From Aquabacter cavernae (GTDB lineage: Bacteria > Pseudomonadota > Alphaproteobacteria > Rhizobiales > Xanthobacteraceae): DNA of 64,000 nt. Position 1 is the stretch's first letter, and the number at the start of each line of letters is the position of its first letter. The notes under the pieces were generated by a model. It was not told the origin of the DNA. It did not search any database and was given only the letters and a program-made list of their open reading frames with translations. Below, piece by piece: positions 23,572 to 33,311 of the stretch. The stretch is taken from assembly GCF_003993795.1 (NCBI RefSeq), contig NZ_RWKV01000015.1, positions 186,001-250,000 of the forward strand. Reading direction: 5' to 3'. Both the position numbers and the translations under genes were made by a program.

Positions 23572-25212
23572 TCAGGCGGCGGACGGGCTCTGGGTGGAAA
23601 CCGCAGGCGGGCTCAGCGGCAGGACCGTGCGGTCGGCGGGCGTCGCGGCGGCGGCGGGAATTTCGTGCCACACCACCGTGTTGCGGCCCTGGGCCTTGGC
23701 CTCGTAGAGAGCCTCGTCCGCCTGCCTCACCAGGATATGCGGGTTCTCCCCGCCCGACGGCTCGGCGCTCACGAGGCCGACGCTCACCGTCGCGGAGAGG
23801 CGCTGGCCGCTGTCCAGGGTCATGAAACAGCGCTCCACGTCGGAGCGGATGCGCTCGGCGATGTAGCGCGCGCCCTTCAGGTCCGTGTCCGGCAGCAGCA
23901 CGGCGAACTCCTCGCCGCCGAACCGGGCCGCCACGTCGCCGGGACGGCCGACGGACCGCTGGATCTGGCGGCCCAGCGTGCGCAGCAGCCGGTCGCCGTT
24001 CAGATGGCCATAGGTGTCGTTGACCGCCTTGAAGTGGTCCACGTCCACCAGGAGCAGCGCGATGGGCCGCCCTTCGCGCGCCATGCGGCGCACTTCCGAG
24101 TCCAGGCGATCATCAAAGGCGCGGCGATTGGGCAGGCCGGTCAGCACGTCCGTGAGGGACATCTTCTTGAGAAGCTCTTCCATCTCCGTGCTGCGCACGA
24201 GGCCGCGCTGGAGCCCGCGCACCAGGAAGGCGAGCGCCACGCAGAAGGCGAGGGTGAGCGCGCCGAAGGTCAGCGCCTGACGGTTCCACTCGGCATAGAT
24301 GTCGGACGTGGCGAGGCCCACGGCCAGGATCAGCGGGAAATCCGCCACGCGCTGATAGACATAGAGGCGCTGGGACCCGTCCAGCAGGCCCTCGTCCACG
24401 AACGGATCGGAATAAGCGAGCATGCGGTCGAGAACGCCGCCATGCTGCACCTCCGCGCCCACATTGCCCGCGCCATCCGAGGAGGGTGAGCGCATCAGCA
24501 CGGTGCCGGTGGTGCTGAGAAGGGTGACGGCGCTGTCCGGGCCGAGACGCACATTGTCCAGCAGCGAGCGGAAATAAGCGAGGCGGACGCCCGCCATGAC
24601 CATGCCGTTGAAGGAGCCGTCCGCACCGTTCACCCGCCGGCTCATGGCCAGGGTGGGATCGCCGCTGCGATACCGGCTGCGGAAGGGCTGGCTGAGATAG
24701 GTGCCCACATCGCGGCGCATGTGGACGAGGAAATAATCCCGGTCGGCCAGGCTGACCGGCGACGGCGCGAGACCGCCCACCTCCAGCACCACCTCGCCCT
24801 TGCGCGAGACCACCAGCATGACGTTGAGCAGGTCGGCCGGCACCGAGCGGTCGAACAGGAGCAGGTCGCGCTGGCGCTGGGGCAGGGAATCGAAGTCGCT
24901 GCTTTCCAGCACGCTCTGGGCGCCGGCGACGTTCACCTCCACCACTTCCAGGTTCTTGGCGATGGAATCGGAGAGGGTGCGGGCGACGTTCTCGCCGGTA
25001 TGCAGGGCCCGGCTCCACGCCTCCTGGCGCGCCTGCCACAGCATGAAACCCTGGATGCACAGCACCGCGGCGATGATCAGGCCGGTGAAGACCGGGACAT
25101 AGGCCCCCTTGACCAGACGCCGGGACACCGCGCTCTGCCCGCTGAGCATGCGCATGGTGGGCACCGAAAGGTCCCCCCAGGCGTCCCGCACGTCGTCATT
25201 CGCCGCCGACAT
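23572..25212 (-). CDS. Membrane-bound GGDEF diguanylate cyclase with periplasmic sensor
   Basis: Synthesises cyclic di-GMP. 546 residues: a cytoplasmic N-terminus, transmembrane helix at about 38-60, a periplasmic sensor of roughly 250 residues of Cache type (SLADRDYFLVHMRRD...), a second helix (FGALTLAFCVALAFLVRGL) and a C-terminal GGDEF domain. The active site GGEEF is intact at 432-436, and an inhibitory I-site RPGD lies five residues upstream (423-426), so product inhibition is expected. LTDVLTGLPNRRAFD marks the domain start. I chose the ATG at 25212; the frame stays open to 25398, so an extra 60 residues are possible. No EAL domain is fused. Confidence 0.9.
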   Translation of the reverse strand: MSAANDDVRDAWGDLSVPTMRMLSGQSAVSRRLVKGAYVPVFTGLIIAAVLCIQGFMLWQARQEAWSRALHTGENVARTLSDSIAKNLEVVEVNVAGAQSVLESSDFDSLPQRQRDLLLFDRSVPADLLNVMLVVSRKGEVVLEVGGLAPSPVSLADRDYFLVHMRRDVGTYLSQPFRSRYRSGDPTLAMSRRVNGADGSFNGMVMAGVRLAYFRSLLDNVRLGPDSAVTLLSTTGTVLMRSPSSDGAGNVGAEVQHGGVLDRMLAYSDPFVDEGLLDGSQRLYVYQRVADFPLILAVGLATSDIYAEWNRQALTFGALTLAFCVALAFLVRGLQRGLVRSTEMEELLKKMSLTDVLTGLPNRRAFDDRLDSEVRRMAREGRPIALLLVDVDHFKAVNDTYGHLNGDRLLRTLGRQIQRSVGRPGDVAARFGGEEFAVLLPDTDLKGARYIAERIRSDVERCFMTLDSGQRLSATVSVGLVSAEPSGGENPHILVRQADEALYEAKAQGRNTVVWHEIPAAAATPADRTVLPLSPPAVSTQSPSAA

Positions 25213-25399
25213 ATTCCCGGCCCCTCGCCCCCGAGCGCAGATGCTTAGAATACGAGACAGCAAAGGCTTGCGCCGGGCTGGTGCCGACGTTGAAACGAGC
25301 GGCGGCGCCCCTGCGGGCGCCGTTTCGCCAGGATCGATCATCGCGGCGCGGCCCCTCGGCACGCTTGGCGGAAACGGTTCACACTTGCCCCCCGGCAAT

Positions 25400-25426
25400 G
25401 AAAAGAGGCGGGCCCCTGCCCGCCTC
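25400..25426 (-). terminator. Rho-independent terminator of trxA
   Basis: GAGGCGGGC (25405-25413) and GCCCGCCTC (25418-25426) around loop CCCT. On the minus strand the stem is followed by four T residues (complement of 25401-25404). It lies 20 bases beyond the trxA stop. Confidence 0.88.
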
Positions 25427-25446
25427 CGTCAGATCGGCTTATCGCC

Positions 25447-25767
25447 TCAGATCGACCCGTTGATCCATTGGACGAGCTTCGCCTTGGGTGCCGCGCCGAC
25501 CTGGCGCGAGGCGATCTTTCCGTCCTTGAACAGGAGCAGCGTGGGAATGGACATGATGCCGTACTTGGACGCCGTCTCCGGATTCTCGTCCACGTTCAGC
25601 TTCACGATCTTGATCTTGTCGCCCAGCTCGCCCGAAACCTCGTCGAGGATGGGCGCCACCATGCGGCACGGGCCGCACCATTCGGCCCAGAAATCGACCA
25701 CAACCGGAGCGCCCGACTTCAGGACATCCTGGTCGAAGGACTGATCGGACACTTTTTCAACAGACAT
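25447..25767 (-). CDS. trxA: Thioredoxin
   Basis: Cytosolic dithiol-disulfide carrier of 106 residues, standard length. The active site WCGPC is at 30-34, with the cis-proline segment MSIPTLLLFKDG. The start MSVEKV (ATG at 25765-25767) is preferred over an in-frame upstream codon at 25791 by family length and an AGAGGTG ribosome site. It follows addA on the same strand after about 200 bases, as in other Rhizobiales, and ends at a clear terminator. Confidence 0.96.
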   Translation of the reverse strand: MSVEKVSDQSFDQDVLKSGAPVVVDFWAEWCGPCRMVAPILDEVSGELGDKIKIVKLNVDENPETASKYGIMSIPTLLLFKDGKIASRQVGAAPKAKLVQWINGSI

Positions 25768-25969
25768 GGGACACCTCTTGGGCGAACGCAAAAAACGCTC
25801 CCCACAAATTAGGAACCCCCTCCCCTATGCGTCAAGGCGCAGTCGCGACCTCGTGACCCGCATCAAGGCAGTGGGCCGACTTCGCTCCACCCGAGCCCGC
25901 CACCGCTCCCTTGCATCGCAAGAAAACAGGCCGCGGCTTCGCCCGATCCCCTGAACCTGGGATTACCGA

Positions 25970-28900
25970 TCACAGGGACCCGCCCCGATCGGCAGCCTCA
26001 GCCTCGCGCGACGCAGCCGCAAGGCGCGACGCCGGGATCTCATGAATTGCCGGGCCCCTCGTATATACCAAAATCGCCTCGATGCTGAGTCCTGAAAACG
26101 CGCGACGCAGCGCCGCCGCGTAAAGGCCGAGCTGGAGTTCGTAGACCCGCGACACGGCATCGCCGGACGCCGAGGGCACGCGGTCGGTCTTGAAATCCGC
26201 GATCACGAGGCGGTCCGGCAGGCGGACGATGCGGTCCATGCGCCCGGCAACTTCCACCGCGCGCCCGTCCTCCGTCCGCCAGGCACCCGTCACGGGCACT
26301 TCCGCGCGGCTCCCGGCGCCGAACAGATGGGCCAGCGCCCTATGGCCGATCACGCCCATCGCCTCTCCGAGAAGGGCCTGCTCCAGATCACCCGGCAAGC
26401 CGGGCGCCGCCTGGCGCAGAAGGCGAAGGCCCGCCGCCTCCCGCTCGGCCACGGGGAGGTCCGGCAAGCCGGCAAGGAGCCGGTGAATCAGATCGCCCCG
26501 GACAGAGGGAGGCAGATCGGCAGCCGGAAGGCTGGTGCGCGCCCCGGCCCCGGCCGTCCCACCCGCATGGGAGGCGCGCGAGGGACGAAGGCGCAGCCGG
26601 GGAGCGGGCACGTCCAGCGCGCCCAGCGGCAAAGCCTGCGGCGGCGCGACCGTGAGGGCCGCAAGCCGGGTGGAGCTGGGAGCGAACGCCTCCGCCCGGC
26701 GCCAGCGCAGCACCGGCCCCTCCGCATAGCCCGCCTGCACCTCCACGGCCTCGCGGGCCAAGGCGTCGCGCACCAGATCGTACCAGCAGCCCTCGGCCCG
26801 GGCATGGGGCTTGTCCGCGCCCGGCAGGCGCGTCTCGGCGCCGCACACCAGGATGGCGTCTTCCGCGCGGGTGAGGGCCACATAGAGCAGGCGCCGATAT
26901 TCCTCCGCCTCGCGGGCGGCCGAGACCGCGCGCGCCTCCGCCATGGCGGGGGGATCCTCTTCCTTGCGGCTTGCCAGCACCGGCACCAGCGTCCCGTCCG
27001 CATCGGCCACGCCCATGAGGCCGCCGGGCAAACGCGGGCGCGGCGCGTCCACAGTGTCCGCCAGGATCACGATGGGCGCCTCCAGCCCCTTGGCGCCGTG
27101 CACCGTCATGACGCGCACCTCGTCGCGGCCGCTTTCCATGTCGCGCTTGGTCTCAGCGCCGCCCCGGCGCAGGAAGGCGAGAAAGCCCGGCAGGCTCGCC
27201 GGCTCGCTGCTCTCATAGGCACGGGCGAGCGCCATGAACTCGTCCAGCACGTCGCCCGCCTCCGGGCCGAGCCGCGCCAGCATGGCCCGCCGCCCGCCAT
27301 CGCGGCCGAGCACGCGGGCGTAGAAGTCGAACGGGCGCAACGCGCGCGCCTCCGCCTCCCAACGCTCCAGCCTGTCCGCCATCTCACTGAACCTGGGTTC
27401 GCCACGCAGCACGGCGCGCAGCCGCCTGTCCCGATTGGGGCAGAGGTCCAGGAGATCGTCGTCCGTCAGCCCGAACAGGGGGCTCTTGAGCACGGCGGCG
27501 AGGGCGAGGTCGTCGTCGGGCGAGAGCAGCGCGTCGCCCAAGGCCATGAGGTCGAGGGCGGCGATATGATCCGCCACCACCAGCCGATCGGCGCCCGCCA
27601 CTTCCACACCGCTCGCCCCCTTCAGCGCGCGGATGACCGCCTCGAACAGCTTGCCGCGACGGCGCACCAGCACCATCACGTCCCGCGCCTGCATGGGCCG
27701 CCCGCCGCGCGAGGGAATGGCGAGGCGCTCGCGGATGCCCCATTGCACGAAGGCGGCGATGCGCCGGGCGAGGATGTTCACCGGGTCATCCACCGGCACC
27801 TCGTCCAGCGGACGGCGCCAGTCATCCGTCTTGGGCCGGGGCGCGGGCGTGACGGTGGGCCAGATCTCGATGAGGGCGGGCGCATCCGCCCGGATGGCCG
27901 CATGGGGCGGCGGCGCACCTTCGGCAACGAGCCCCGCATGGGCCTCGGCGCTGGCGAACACCTTGTCCACCGCCTCCAGCACGCCGGGGGCGGAGCGGAA
28001 GGAATGGGGCAGGCTCACATCGCGGAACGCCTCGCGCCCCGCCGCGCGGGCGACCTTGCCGTGCATGGCGCCGAAGGCGCGCGGGTCCGCCCCCTGGAAG
28101 GAGAAGATGGACTGCTTCTCATCGCCCACCACGAACAGGGTGCGCGAGAGCGTGCCGCGCGCGCCCTCCCCGGCGAAGAAATCGGAGATCAGGCCCTGGA
28201 CCACCTCCCACTGGGCGGGGCTGGTGTCCTGCGCCTCGTCCACCAGCACATGGTCGATGCCCCGGTCGAGCTTGAGATGCACGAAGGAGGCGGGCACCCG
28301 GTCCAGCAGCCCGGCGGTGCGGGCGATGAGGTCGTCAAAATCCAGCAGGCCGCGTTCCGCCTTGGCCGCCTCGTAGCGGGCGGCGCACAAGCCCGCGAGG
28401 GTCAATGCCGCCTCGCTCCGCTCCAGGATCACGCAGGCCCGCAGCCGCTCCACGAGATCAGCCACATGGGCCTTCTCGTCATCGAGCCGTTCGGCCATGT
28501 CCGGCGCGCGGGCCCGCACCGGCTTGGTCACGAAGCGCGCGGCGCTGCGCGGCTGGCCCTTGTCCGTGAGGAAGACGGAGAGATAGGCGGCGAGGGCCGC
28601 GCGCGGATCATCAACCGTGTTCGCCTCGGCCAAGGCAGTGCCGAGATCCTGATCGCTTTGCGAACCGGAAAGCAGAAGTGTCGCCGCCTGCCCCCAGAGG
28701 GCGCGCGGCAGGGGGCCGCCCGCCAGGATACGCGCCTCGACGGACGCGCGGTCCTCCCCGGCGTCCAGCCCCAGCACCCGCGCGAGACGGGCGCGCATTC
28801 CCGCCGCGTCATCCGCCAAGGGCAGGATGTCCGCGCGCATGGCCACCGCCGCCTCCAGCAAGGCGTCGAGCCCCGCATCGCTGCGCTCCTCCATGAGGCG

Positions 28901-29473
28901 GGACAAAGCGCGGCCGAGCGGGCTGCGGGGCGCCTGCGCCGCCTCCACCACGAGATCGGCGCGGATCCGGGCCATGAGGTCGAGACGCCCGGCCTCGTCC
29001 AGTTCCCGGAAGCCCGCCGCCACGCCCGCCTCGAAGGGGAAACGGTGCAGCAGCCCGCCGCAGAAGGCGTGGATGGTCTGGATTTTCAGGCCGCCCGGCG
29101 TTTCCAGGGCGGCGGCGAACAGGCGGCGCGCCCGTTCCCGCGCCGTGCGGTCCGGTGGATTGCCCTCCATGCGCGCCAGCTCGGCATCGAGCGCGGCATC
29201 GTCCAGCGCCACCCAGCGGCCGAGGATGGAGAGCACGCGGTTGGCCATGTTGGCCGCCGCCGCCTTGGTATAGGTCAGGCACAGGATGCGCCCCGGCGGC
29301 GTGCCCGCCAGCATGAGGCGGATGACACGCTGCGCCAGGACATGGGTCTTGCCCGAGCCCGCATTGGCGGACACCCAGGCCGAGCTGCCCGGCGCGGACG
29401 CCTCGCCCTGCCGACGGGACGCCTCGGCGAGCGGCCCCGTGGGCAGGCCGCCGCTTGTTACGGCCCCGCTCAT
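25970..29473 (-). CDS. addA: AddA helicase-nuclease subunit (RecBCD-equivalent)
   Basis: Large subunit of the AddAB double-strand-break repair enzyme, which unwinds and resects DNA ends and loads recombination. 1167 residues: an N-terminal UvrD-like superfamily 1 helicase with Walker A NAGSGKTHVLAQR, Walker B-like HVLVDEAQDTSPAQW, GDEKQSIFSFQGADPRAF and MTVHGAKGLEAPIV, then a C-terminal PD-(D/E)XK nuclease with LVIADFKTDRVP. The ATG at 29473 overlaps the addB stop (ATGA), so AddB and AddA are made in step. A tail of about 50 residues follows the nuclease motif. No frameshift seen. Confidence 0.96.
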   Translation of the reverse strand: MSGAVTSGGLPTGPLAEASRRQGEASAPGSSAWVSANAGSGKTHVLAQRVIRLMLAGTPPGRILCLTYTKAAAANMANRVLSILGRWVALDDAALDAELARMEGNPPDRTARERARRLFAAALETPGGLKIQTIHAFCGGLLHRFPFEAGVAAGFRELDEAGRLDLMARIRADLVVEAAQAPRSPLGRALSRLMEERSDAGLDALLEAAVAMRADILPLADDAAGMRARLARVLGLDAGEDRASVEARILAGGPLPRALWGQAATLLLSGSQSDQDLGTALAEANTVDDPRAALAAYLSVFLTDKGQPRSAARFVTKPVRARAPDMAERLDDEKAHVADLVERLRACVILERSEAALTLAGLCAARYEAAKAERGLLDFDDLIARTAGLLDRVPASFVHLKLDRGIDHVLVDEAQDTSPAQWEVVQGLISDFFAGEGARGTLSRTLFVVGDEKQSIFSFQGADPRAFGAMHGKVARAAGREAFRDVSLPHSFRSAPGVLEAVDKVFASAEAHAGLVAEGAPPPHAAIRADAPALIEIWPTVTPAPRPKTDDWRRPLDEVPVDDPVNILARRIAAFVQWGIRERLAIPSRGGRPMQARDVMVLVRRRGKLFEAVIRALKGASGVEVAGADRLVVADHIAALDLMALGDALLSPDDDLALAAVLKSPLFGLTDDDLLDLCPNRDRRLRAVLRGEPRFSEMADRLERWEAEARALRPFDFYARVLGRDGGRRAMLARLGPEAGDVLDEFMALARAYESSEPASLPGFLAFLRRGGAETKRDMESGRDEVRVMTVHGAKGLEAPIVILADTVDAPRPRLPGGLMGVADADGTLVPVLASRKEEDPPAMAEARAVSAAREAEEYRRLLYVALTRAEDAILVCGAETRLPGADKPHARAEGCWYDLVRDALAREAVEVQAGYAEGPVLRWRRAEAFAPSSTRLAALTVAPPQALPLGALDVPAPRLRLRPSRASHAGGTAGAGARTSLPAADLPPSVRGDLIHRLLAGLPDLPVAEREAAGLRLLRQAAPGLPGDLEQALLGEAMGVIGHRALAHLFGAGSRAEVPVTGAWRTEDGRAVEVAGRMDRIVRLPDRLVIADFKTDRVPSASGDAVSRVYELQLGLYAAALRRAFSGLSIEAILVYTRGPAIHEIPASRLAAASREAEAADRGGSL

Positions 29474-32400
29474 GCGCCCTCCTCCCCGTCCGCCCCGAGG
29501 CTCCATTCCTTCACGCGGGCGAGATGGTCATAGGGACCGAAGCGGCCGCGCCATTGGGGGGCGGCGAGCGCACGATAGCCCTGCGCGGGATCATCGAAGG
29601 CGGCGAGAAGCTCCACCAGCTTGCCCAGCACCTCATCGGAAACGGCGGCGGCGGTCATGCCCCGGCCGATGGCGGGTTTCTCGCGCCCCGGCTCCGCGCC
29701 GCCGCGCAGTTCCACATGGAAGAAGTCGGCCACCTCGGCGGCGGGAACATCCTTGAACGCGCCGCGCGCCGCCATGGCCGCCTCCAGCGGCAATTGGGGC
29801 GACAGCGCCCGCACCTGCGCGGCCGAAGGCGCAGTGCCGGTCTTGTAGTCGAGGACGGCGAGGCGTCCGTCGCGCTGGAGGTCGATGCGATCCGCCTTGC
29901 CGGTGAGGCGGAACGGGCCTCCGGGCAAGGGGAGTTCCAGCGACCCGCCCACTTCCGCCGCGATGCGCCGCAGGCTGGGGCGGCGGCGGCGCTCAAATTC
30001 GATGAACCAGCCCGCCACCCGCTCGAACCGGGCCCACCACAAGGCATGCTCGGCGGGAAAAACCGCGAGGCGCGCGAAGGATTCGCGCCCGAGCGCCAAC
30101 AGCTTCTCCAGAGGCTCGGCGGGCAGCGCCTCGGGATATTGGGCGGCGAACCGGCCCAGCGCGTCGTGCAGCGCCGTCCCGCGCTCCGCGCCGCCGGGCA
30201 GCGCGTCCAGCGGGTCGAGCGGCTGCAGGCCCAGCACATGGCGCGCGAAGATGGAATAGGGATCGCGCAACAGGGTCTCGATCTCGGTGACTGAGAGCCG
30301 GCGCGGGCGCAGCGCGAGGGGCGGCGCGGGCGCGGGCTGCACCACGCGCGGCACCGGCTCCGCACGGTCGAGCGCCGCAGCGGCGGCACGCCATGTCTCG
30401 CCCCGTGCGCGCGCCGCCTCCCAGCGCGCGGCTCCGGCCACGGTCTTGAAGCGCTGGAGGAAGCGGGAAGGCACGCTCTGCGCCCCCTCGGTCTTGCCCG
30501 CATAGGTCAGGAACAGGTCCGGCACGCCCGCCGCCTGGGCGAAGTCGTGGGCGGACAGGCCCACCCGGCGCTCCGGCAGATCGAGCCCGAGCGCCGCGCG
30601 CATGGGGCGCGACAGCCAGGGGTCGGAGCGCGTCTGCGGCGGCCAGCTCCCCTCCACGAGGCCCCCCAGCACCACCCGGTCCAGCGCCACGAGGCGCGCC
30701 TCCAGGGGGCCGAGGATGCGGATGGGCAGCGCATCCGCCGTCGCCGGGCGCACCATCTCGCCGGAGAGGAGCGGCGCCGCCATGTCGGCATAATCCTTCA
30801 GGTCCAAAGCCGGGCCGTGCTCGGCGCCTCCGGCGATGTCGTCCAGCACAAGCGAGAGGGCTGCCCAGGCCGGATCGTCATCCTCGCCGTCCAGGGGCCG
30901 CGCCACCGCCTCCATGGCGGCCCGATGGCCCGCGACGCGCGCGGTGAGGGGCACCGTCCCGCTCTCCAGGGGTGCCAGCGCCGCCTCCAGACGGTCCACC
31001 AGATCCCGCGCCTGGCCGATGGCGTCCGCATCCAGCACCCGGCGCGGATCGAGGCGGTGCAGGGCGTCGGGATCGAAGGCGGCAATGGCCTCCTTAAGCC
31101 CGGCAATGCCGCGCCGGGGGCGCGGGCCGCGCAGGGCAATCAATTCCAGCGCCGCCACCGCCGCGCGCTTGTCCGCCGCCTCCAGGCCGAACGCGGCGAG
31201 CGGGTGGCTCAGCAGAGCGAACAGCGGCACGGGCGCGAACCCGTCCGCCGCCGCATGCACCACCAGCCGCGCGAGCCGCCCCGCCCCGGTCTCGGACAAG
31301 GGCTCGCCGGCGGAATCGTCGATAGAGACGCCGAACCGCGCCAGTTCGGCGGTGACGCGGCGCGCCAGATCCCGGTCCGGCGTGATGAGCGCGGCGCGCA
31401 TCCCGGCATGGTCCAGGCTCTCACGTAGCACCAGCGCGATGCACAAGGCTTCGTCGCGGGCGTCCGCCGCCTCGATCAGCGTGACGCCTGCAAGTGCCGC
31501 GTCCTGCGCGGCAGGGGGCAGGCGCTCGGAGAGGTTCGCCCAGAGATGGCTCGTGCGGGCCTGCCGCATGGCTTCGCCGAGGAGCCGGACACGGGGCGAG
31601 GCGGGCGCACCGAGGCTCACCACATCGCGTCGCTCCGCGCCCATGGTGCCGAGCAGATGGGCGAGATTGTACTGGGGATGGTCGGGTGCCCCATCCTCCG
31701 CATCCGTGAGGGCAGCGAAGGCCGCATCCTCCATGGAGAGGTCCAGCCCCGGCAGCACCACCGCCCCCAAAGGCAACCGCGCCACCGCGCCGAGCAGGCG
31801 CGCGGTCGCCGGGAGCGAGCCGGTGGAGCCCGCCGCGATCACCGGCCCCGCGCGCGGGCCGAGCGCGGCAAGGCGCGCTGCCTCCGCCGCCACAAGGGCG
31901 TCGCGCCGCATCGCCGCCTCCACGAGGCCGTGCGCCTCCAGATGGTCGCTCCAGGCGGCGCGGGCGATGCGCACGAAGGCCAAGCTCCGGTCGAAATAGG
32001 CGTCGTGCTCTTCGAGATCGAGCGTATCGAGGCGATCCCACGGGATGCCGCCCATGGCCATCTGGTCGAACAAGGCGGCCAGTTCGTCCGCCAGCGCCAC
32101 GATGGAGGCAGGCCCCGCCGCAACGGCCTCCTGACCCTCCACCCGCGCCATGGTCTCGCGCCAGTGGGCCACGAGGGCGGTGAGCGCGATGCGCCGGTGC
32201 ACGGGCGACACCGCCACGGGCGCGGACAAGGGCGCGGCGAGGTCGGAGAAGGCCAGGGCGTCCTCGTCCACATCGCCCAGCGGGATGATGCGCGGCAGCA
32301 GCACGGCGCTTTCCCCGGTGGCCGCCAGCAGCGTTTCGGCGAACAGGCGGCCCGCGCGGCGGGTGGGCAGATAGAGGGTGGCGGAGGCGAGCGCGAAGGG

Positions 32401-32502
32401 ATCGCCGCGCGGCGCGAAGCCGGGCACCAGCGTGCCGTCCAGCAGCGCCTGCGCCAATGCCGGAAGGAAGGGCGTGGAGGGGGCGATGGTGAACAGGTGC
32501 AT
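29470..32502 (-). CDS. addB: AddB subunit of the AddAB helicase-nuclease
   Basis: 1010 residues. It partners AddA and provides the second nuclease and recognition module. The N-terminus (MHLFTIAPSTPFL, then ATLYLPTRRAGRLFAE) is typical of alphaproteobacterial AddB, which has a degenerate helicase fold. The C-terminal nuclease shows GKADRIDLQRDGRLAVLDYKTG, the D-D/KTG active site. The four-cysteine iron-sulfur set of Bacillus AddB is not evident. The ATG at 32502 has a GGAGG ribosome site; an upstream frame to 32520 is not needed. It lies 89 bases after murU and overlaps addA by four bases. Confidence 0.95.
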   Translation of the reverse strand: MHLFTIAPSTPFLPALAQALLDGTLVPGFAPRGDPFALASATLYLPTRRAGRLFAETLLAATGESAVLLPRIIPLGDVDEDALAFSDLAAPLSAPVAVSPVHRRIALTALVAHWRETMARVEGQEAVAAGPASIVALADELAALFDQMAMGGIPWDRLDTLDLEEHDAYFDRSLAFVRIARAAWSDHLEAHGLVEAAMRRDALVAAEAARLAALGPRAGPVIAAGSTGSLPATARLLGAVARLPLGAVVLPGLDLSMEDAAFAALTDAEDGAPDHPQYNLAHLLGTMGAERRDVVSLGAPASPRVRLLGEAMRQARTSHLWANLSERLPPAAQDAALAGVTLIEAADARDEALCIALVLRESLDHAGMRAALITPDRDLARRVTAELARFGVSIDDSAGEPLSETGAGRLARLVVHAAADGFAPVPLFALLSHPLAAFGLEAADKRAAVAALELIALRGPRPRRGIAGLKEAIAAFDPDALHRLDPRRVLDADAIGQARDLVDRLEAALAPLESGTVPLTARVAGHRAAMEAVARPLDGEDDDPAWAALSLVLDDIAGGAEHGPALDLKDYADMAAPLLSGEMVRPATADALPIRILGPLEARLVALDRVVLGGLVEGSWPPQTRSDPWLSRPMRAALGLDLPERRVGLSAHDFAQAAGVPDLFLTYAGKTEGAQSVPSRFLQRFKTVAGAARWEAARARGETWRAAAAALDRAEPVPRVVQPAPAPPLALRPRRLSVTEIETLLRDPYSIFARHVLGLQPLDPLDALPGGAERGTALHDALGRFAAQYPEALPAEPLEKLLALGRESFARLAVFPAEHALWWARFERVAGWFIEFERRRRPSLRRIAAEVGGSLELPLPGGPFRLTGKADRIDLQRDGRLAVLDYKTGTAPSAAQVRALSPQLPLEAAMAARGAFKDVPAAEVADFFHVELRGGAEPGREKPAIGRGMTAAAVSDEVLGKLVELLAAFDDPAQGYRALAAPQWRGRFGPYDHLARVKEWSLGADGEEGA

Positions 32503-32591
32503 CACGGCCTCCTCCGGCACGGAGCGCAGGCTCCGAATGCATCATAAGGGAGGATGGCCTGGCTCATGCGTCCACCCTCCCGGCCGGACCG

Positions 32592-33311
32592 TCAGTCGCT
32601 GGACTGGCGGATGGCCGTCTCCGCGTCATGGATCGCGTCCGGCGTGCCCACGTGCATCCACACGCCTTCGAGGCGCAGGCCATAGAGCCGCCCCGCCTCG
32701 GCGGCGCGGTCGAAGATGAGATTGAGGGAGAAGGGTCCCTCCGGCGTGTCGTTGAACAGTTCGGGCGAGAAGATGCCCGCGCCCGCATAGACGAAGGGCG
32801 AGACCAGCCGCTCCGGGCGCCGCGAGAGGCGCCCGTCGCCGTCCATGAGGAAATCCCCGGTGCCGTCATAGCCCACCGACAAGGCGGTGGCGGCCACCAG
32901 CAGCAGGCAATCCATGGTGGCGGGGTCGAAACGCTCCATCAGCCGCGTGAGATTGTGCCGGTAGCCCTCGATCCAGATGGTGTCCGAATTGATGGCGACA
33001 AACGGCCCATCGCCCAGCAGCGGCAGCGCCTTGCGGGTGCCCCCGCCGGTCTCCAGCAGGCGGGCGCGCTCGTCGGAGAGATGGATGCGCGGCGCTCCCG
33101 TGCGGGCGCGCGCATGCCCCTCCAGCAGGTCGGCATGGTGATGGACATTGACCACCGCGTCCGTGACGCCGGCCTCGCCGAGGCGGTCCAGCACATGGTC
33201 GATGAGCGCGCGGCCCTCCACCTCCACCAGGGGCTTGGGCCGTGTGTCGGTCAGGGGGCGCATGCGGGTTCCGAGGCCCGCGGACAGCACCATGGCCTTC
33301 TGGATGCTCAC
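32592..33311 (-). CDS. murU: MurU-type nucleotidyltransferase (MurNAc-1-phosphate uridylyltransferase)
   Basis: 239 residues of the sugar-1-phosphate nucleotidyltransferase family. The signature AGLGTRMRPLT (11-21) is followed by the RPKPLVEVEG lysine region, and INSDTIW carries the metal Asp. Its linkage to an AmgK-type kinase points to the cell-wall recycling pathway in which AmgK phosphorylates MurNAc at C1 and MurU makes UDP-MurNAc, bypassing de novo synthesis. The start is a GTG at 33311 that overlaps the TGA of the upstream fusion gene. Function is inferred from family and context. Confidence 0.88.
   Translation of the reverse strand: MSIQKAMVLSAGLGTRMRPLTDTRPKPLVEVEGRALIDHVLDRLGEAGVTDAVVNVHHHADLLEGHARARTGAPRIHLSDERARLLETGGGTRKALPLLGDGPFVAINSDTIWIEGYRHNLTRLMERFDPATMDCLLLVAATALSVGYDGTGDFLMDGDGRLSRRPERLVSPFVYAGAGIFSPELFNDTPEGPFSLNLIFDRAAEAGRLYGLRLEGVWMHVGTPDAIHDAETAIRQSSD

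Noticed and set aside
25213-25398. 60-residue N-terminal extension of the diguanylate cyclase
   Set aside because: Rich in Pro and Arg with no helix pattern; kept only as an alternative start.
26327-29533. A 1068-codon open frame antisense to addA, with similar giant antisense frames at 39181-42849 and 16145-18688
   Set aside because: Composition is His/Arg/Gly/Ala-rich and motif-free, typical of the complement of GC-rich coding DNA; each lies wholly opposite genes with intact family motifs.
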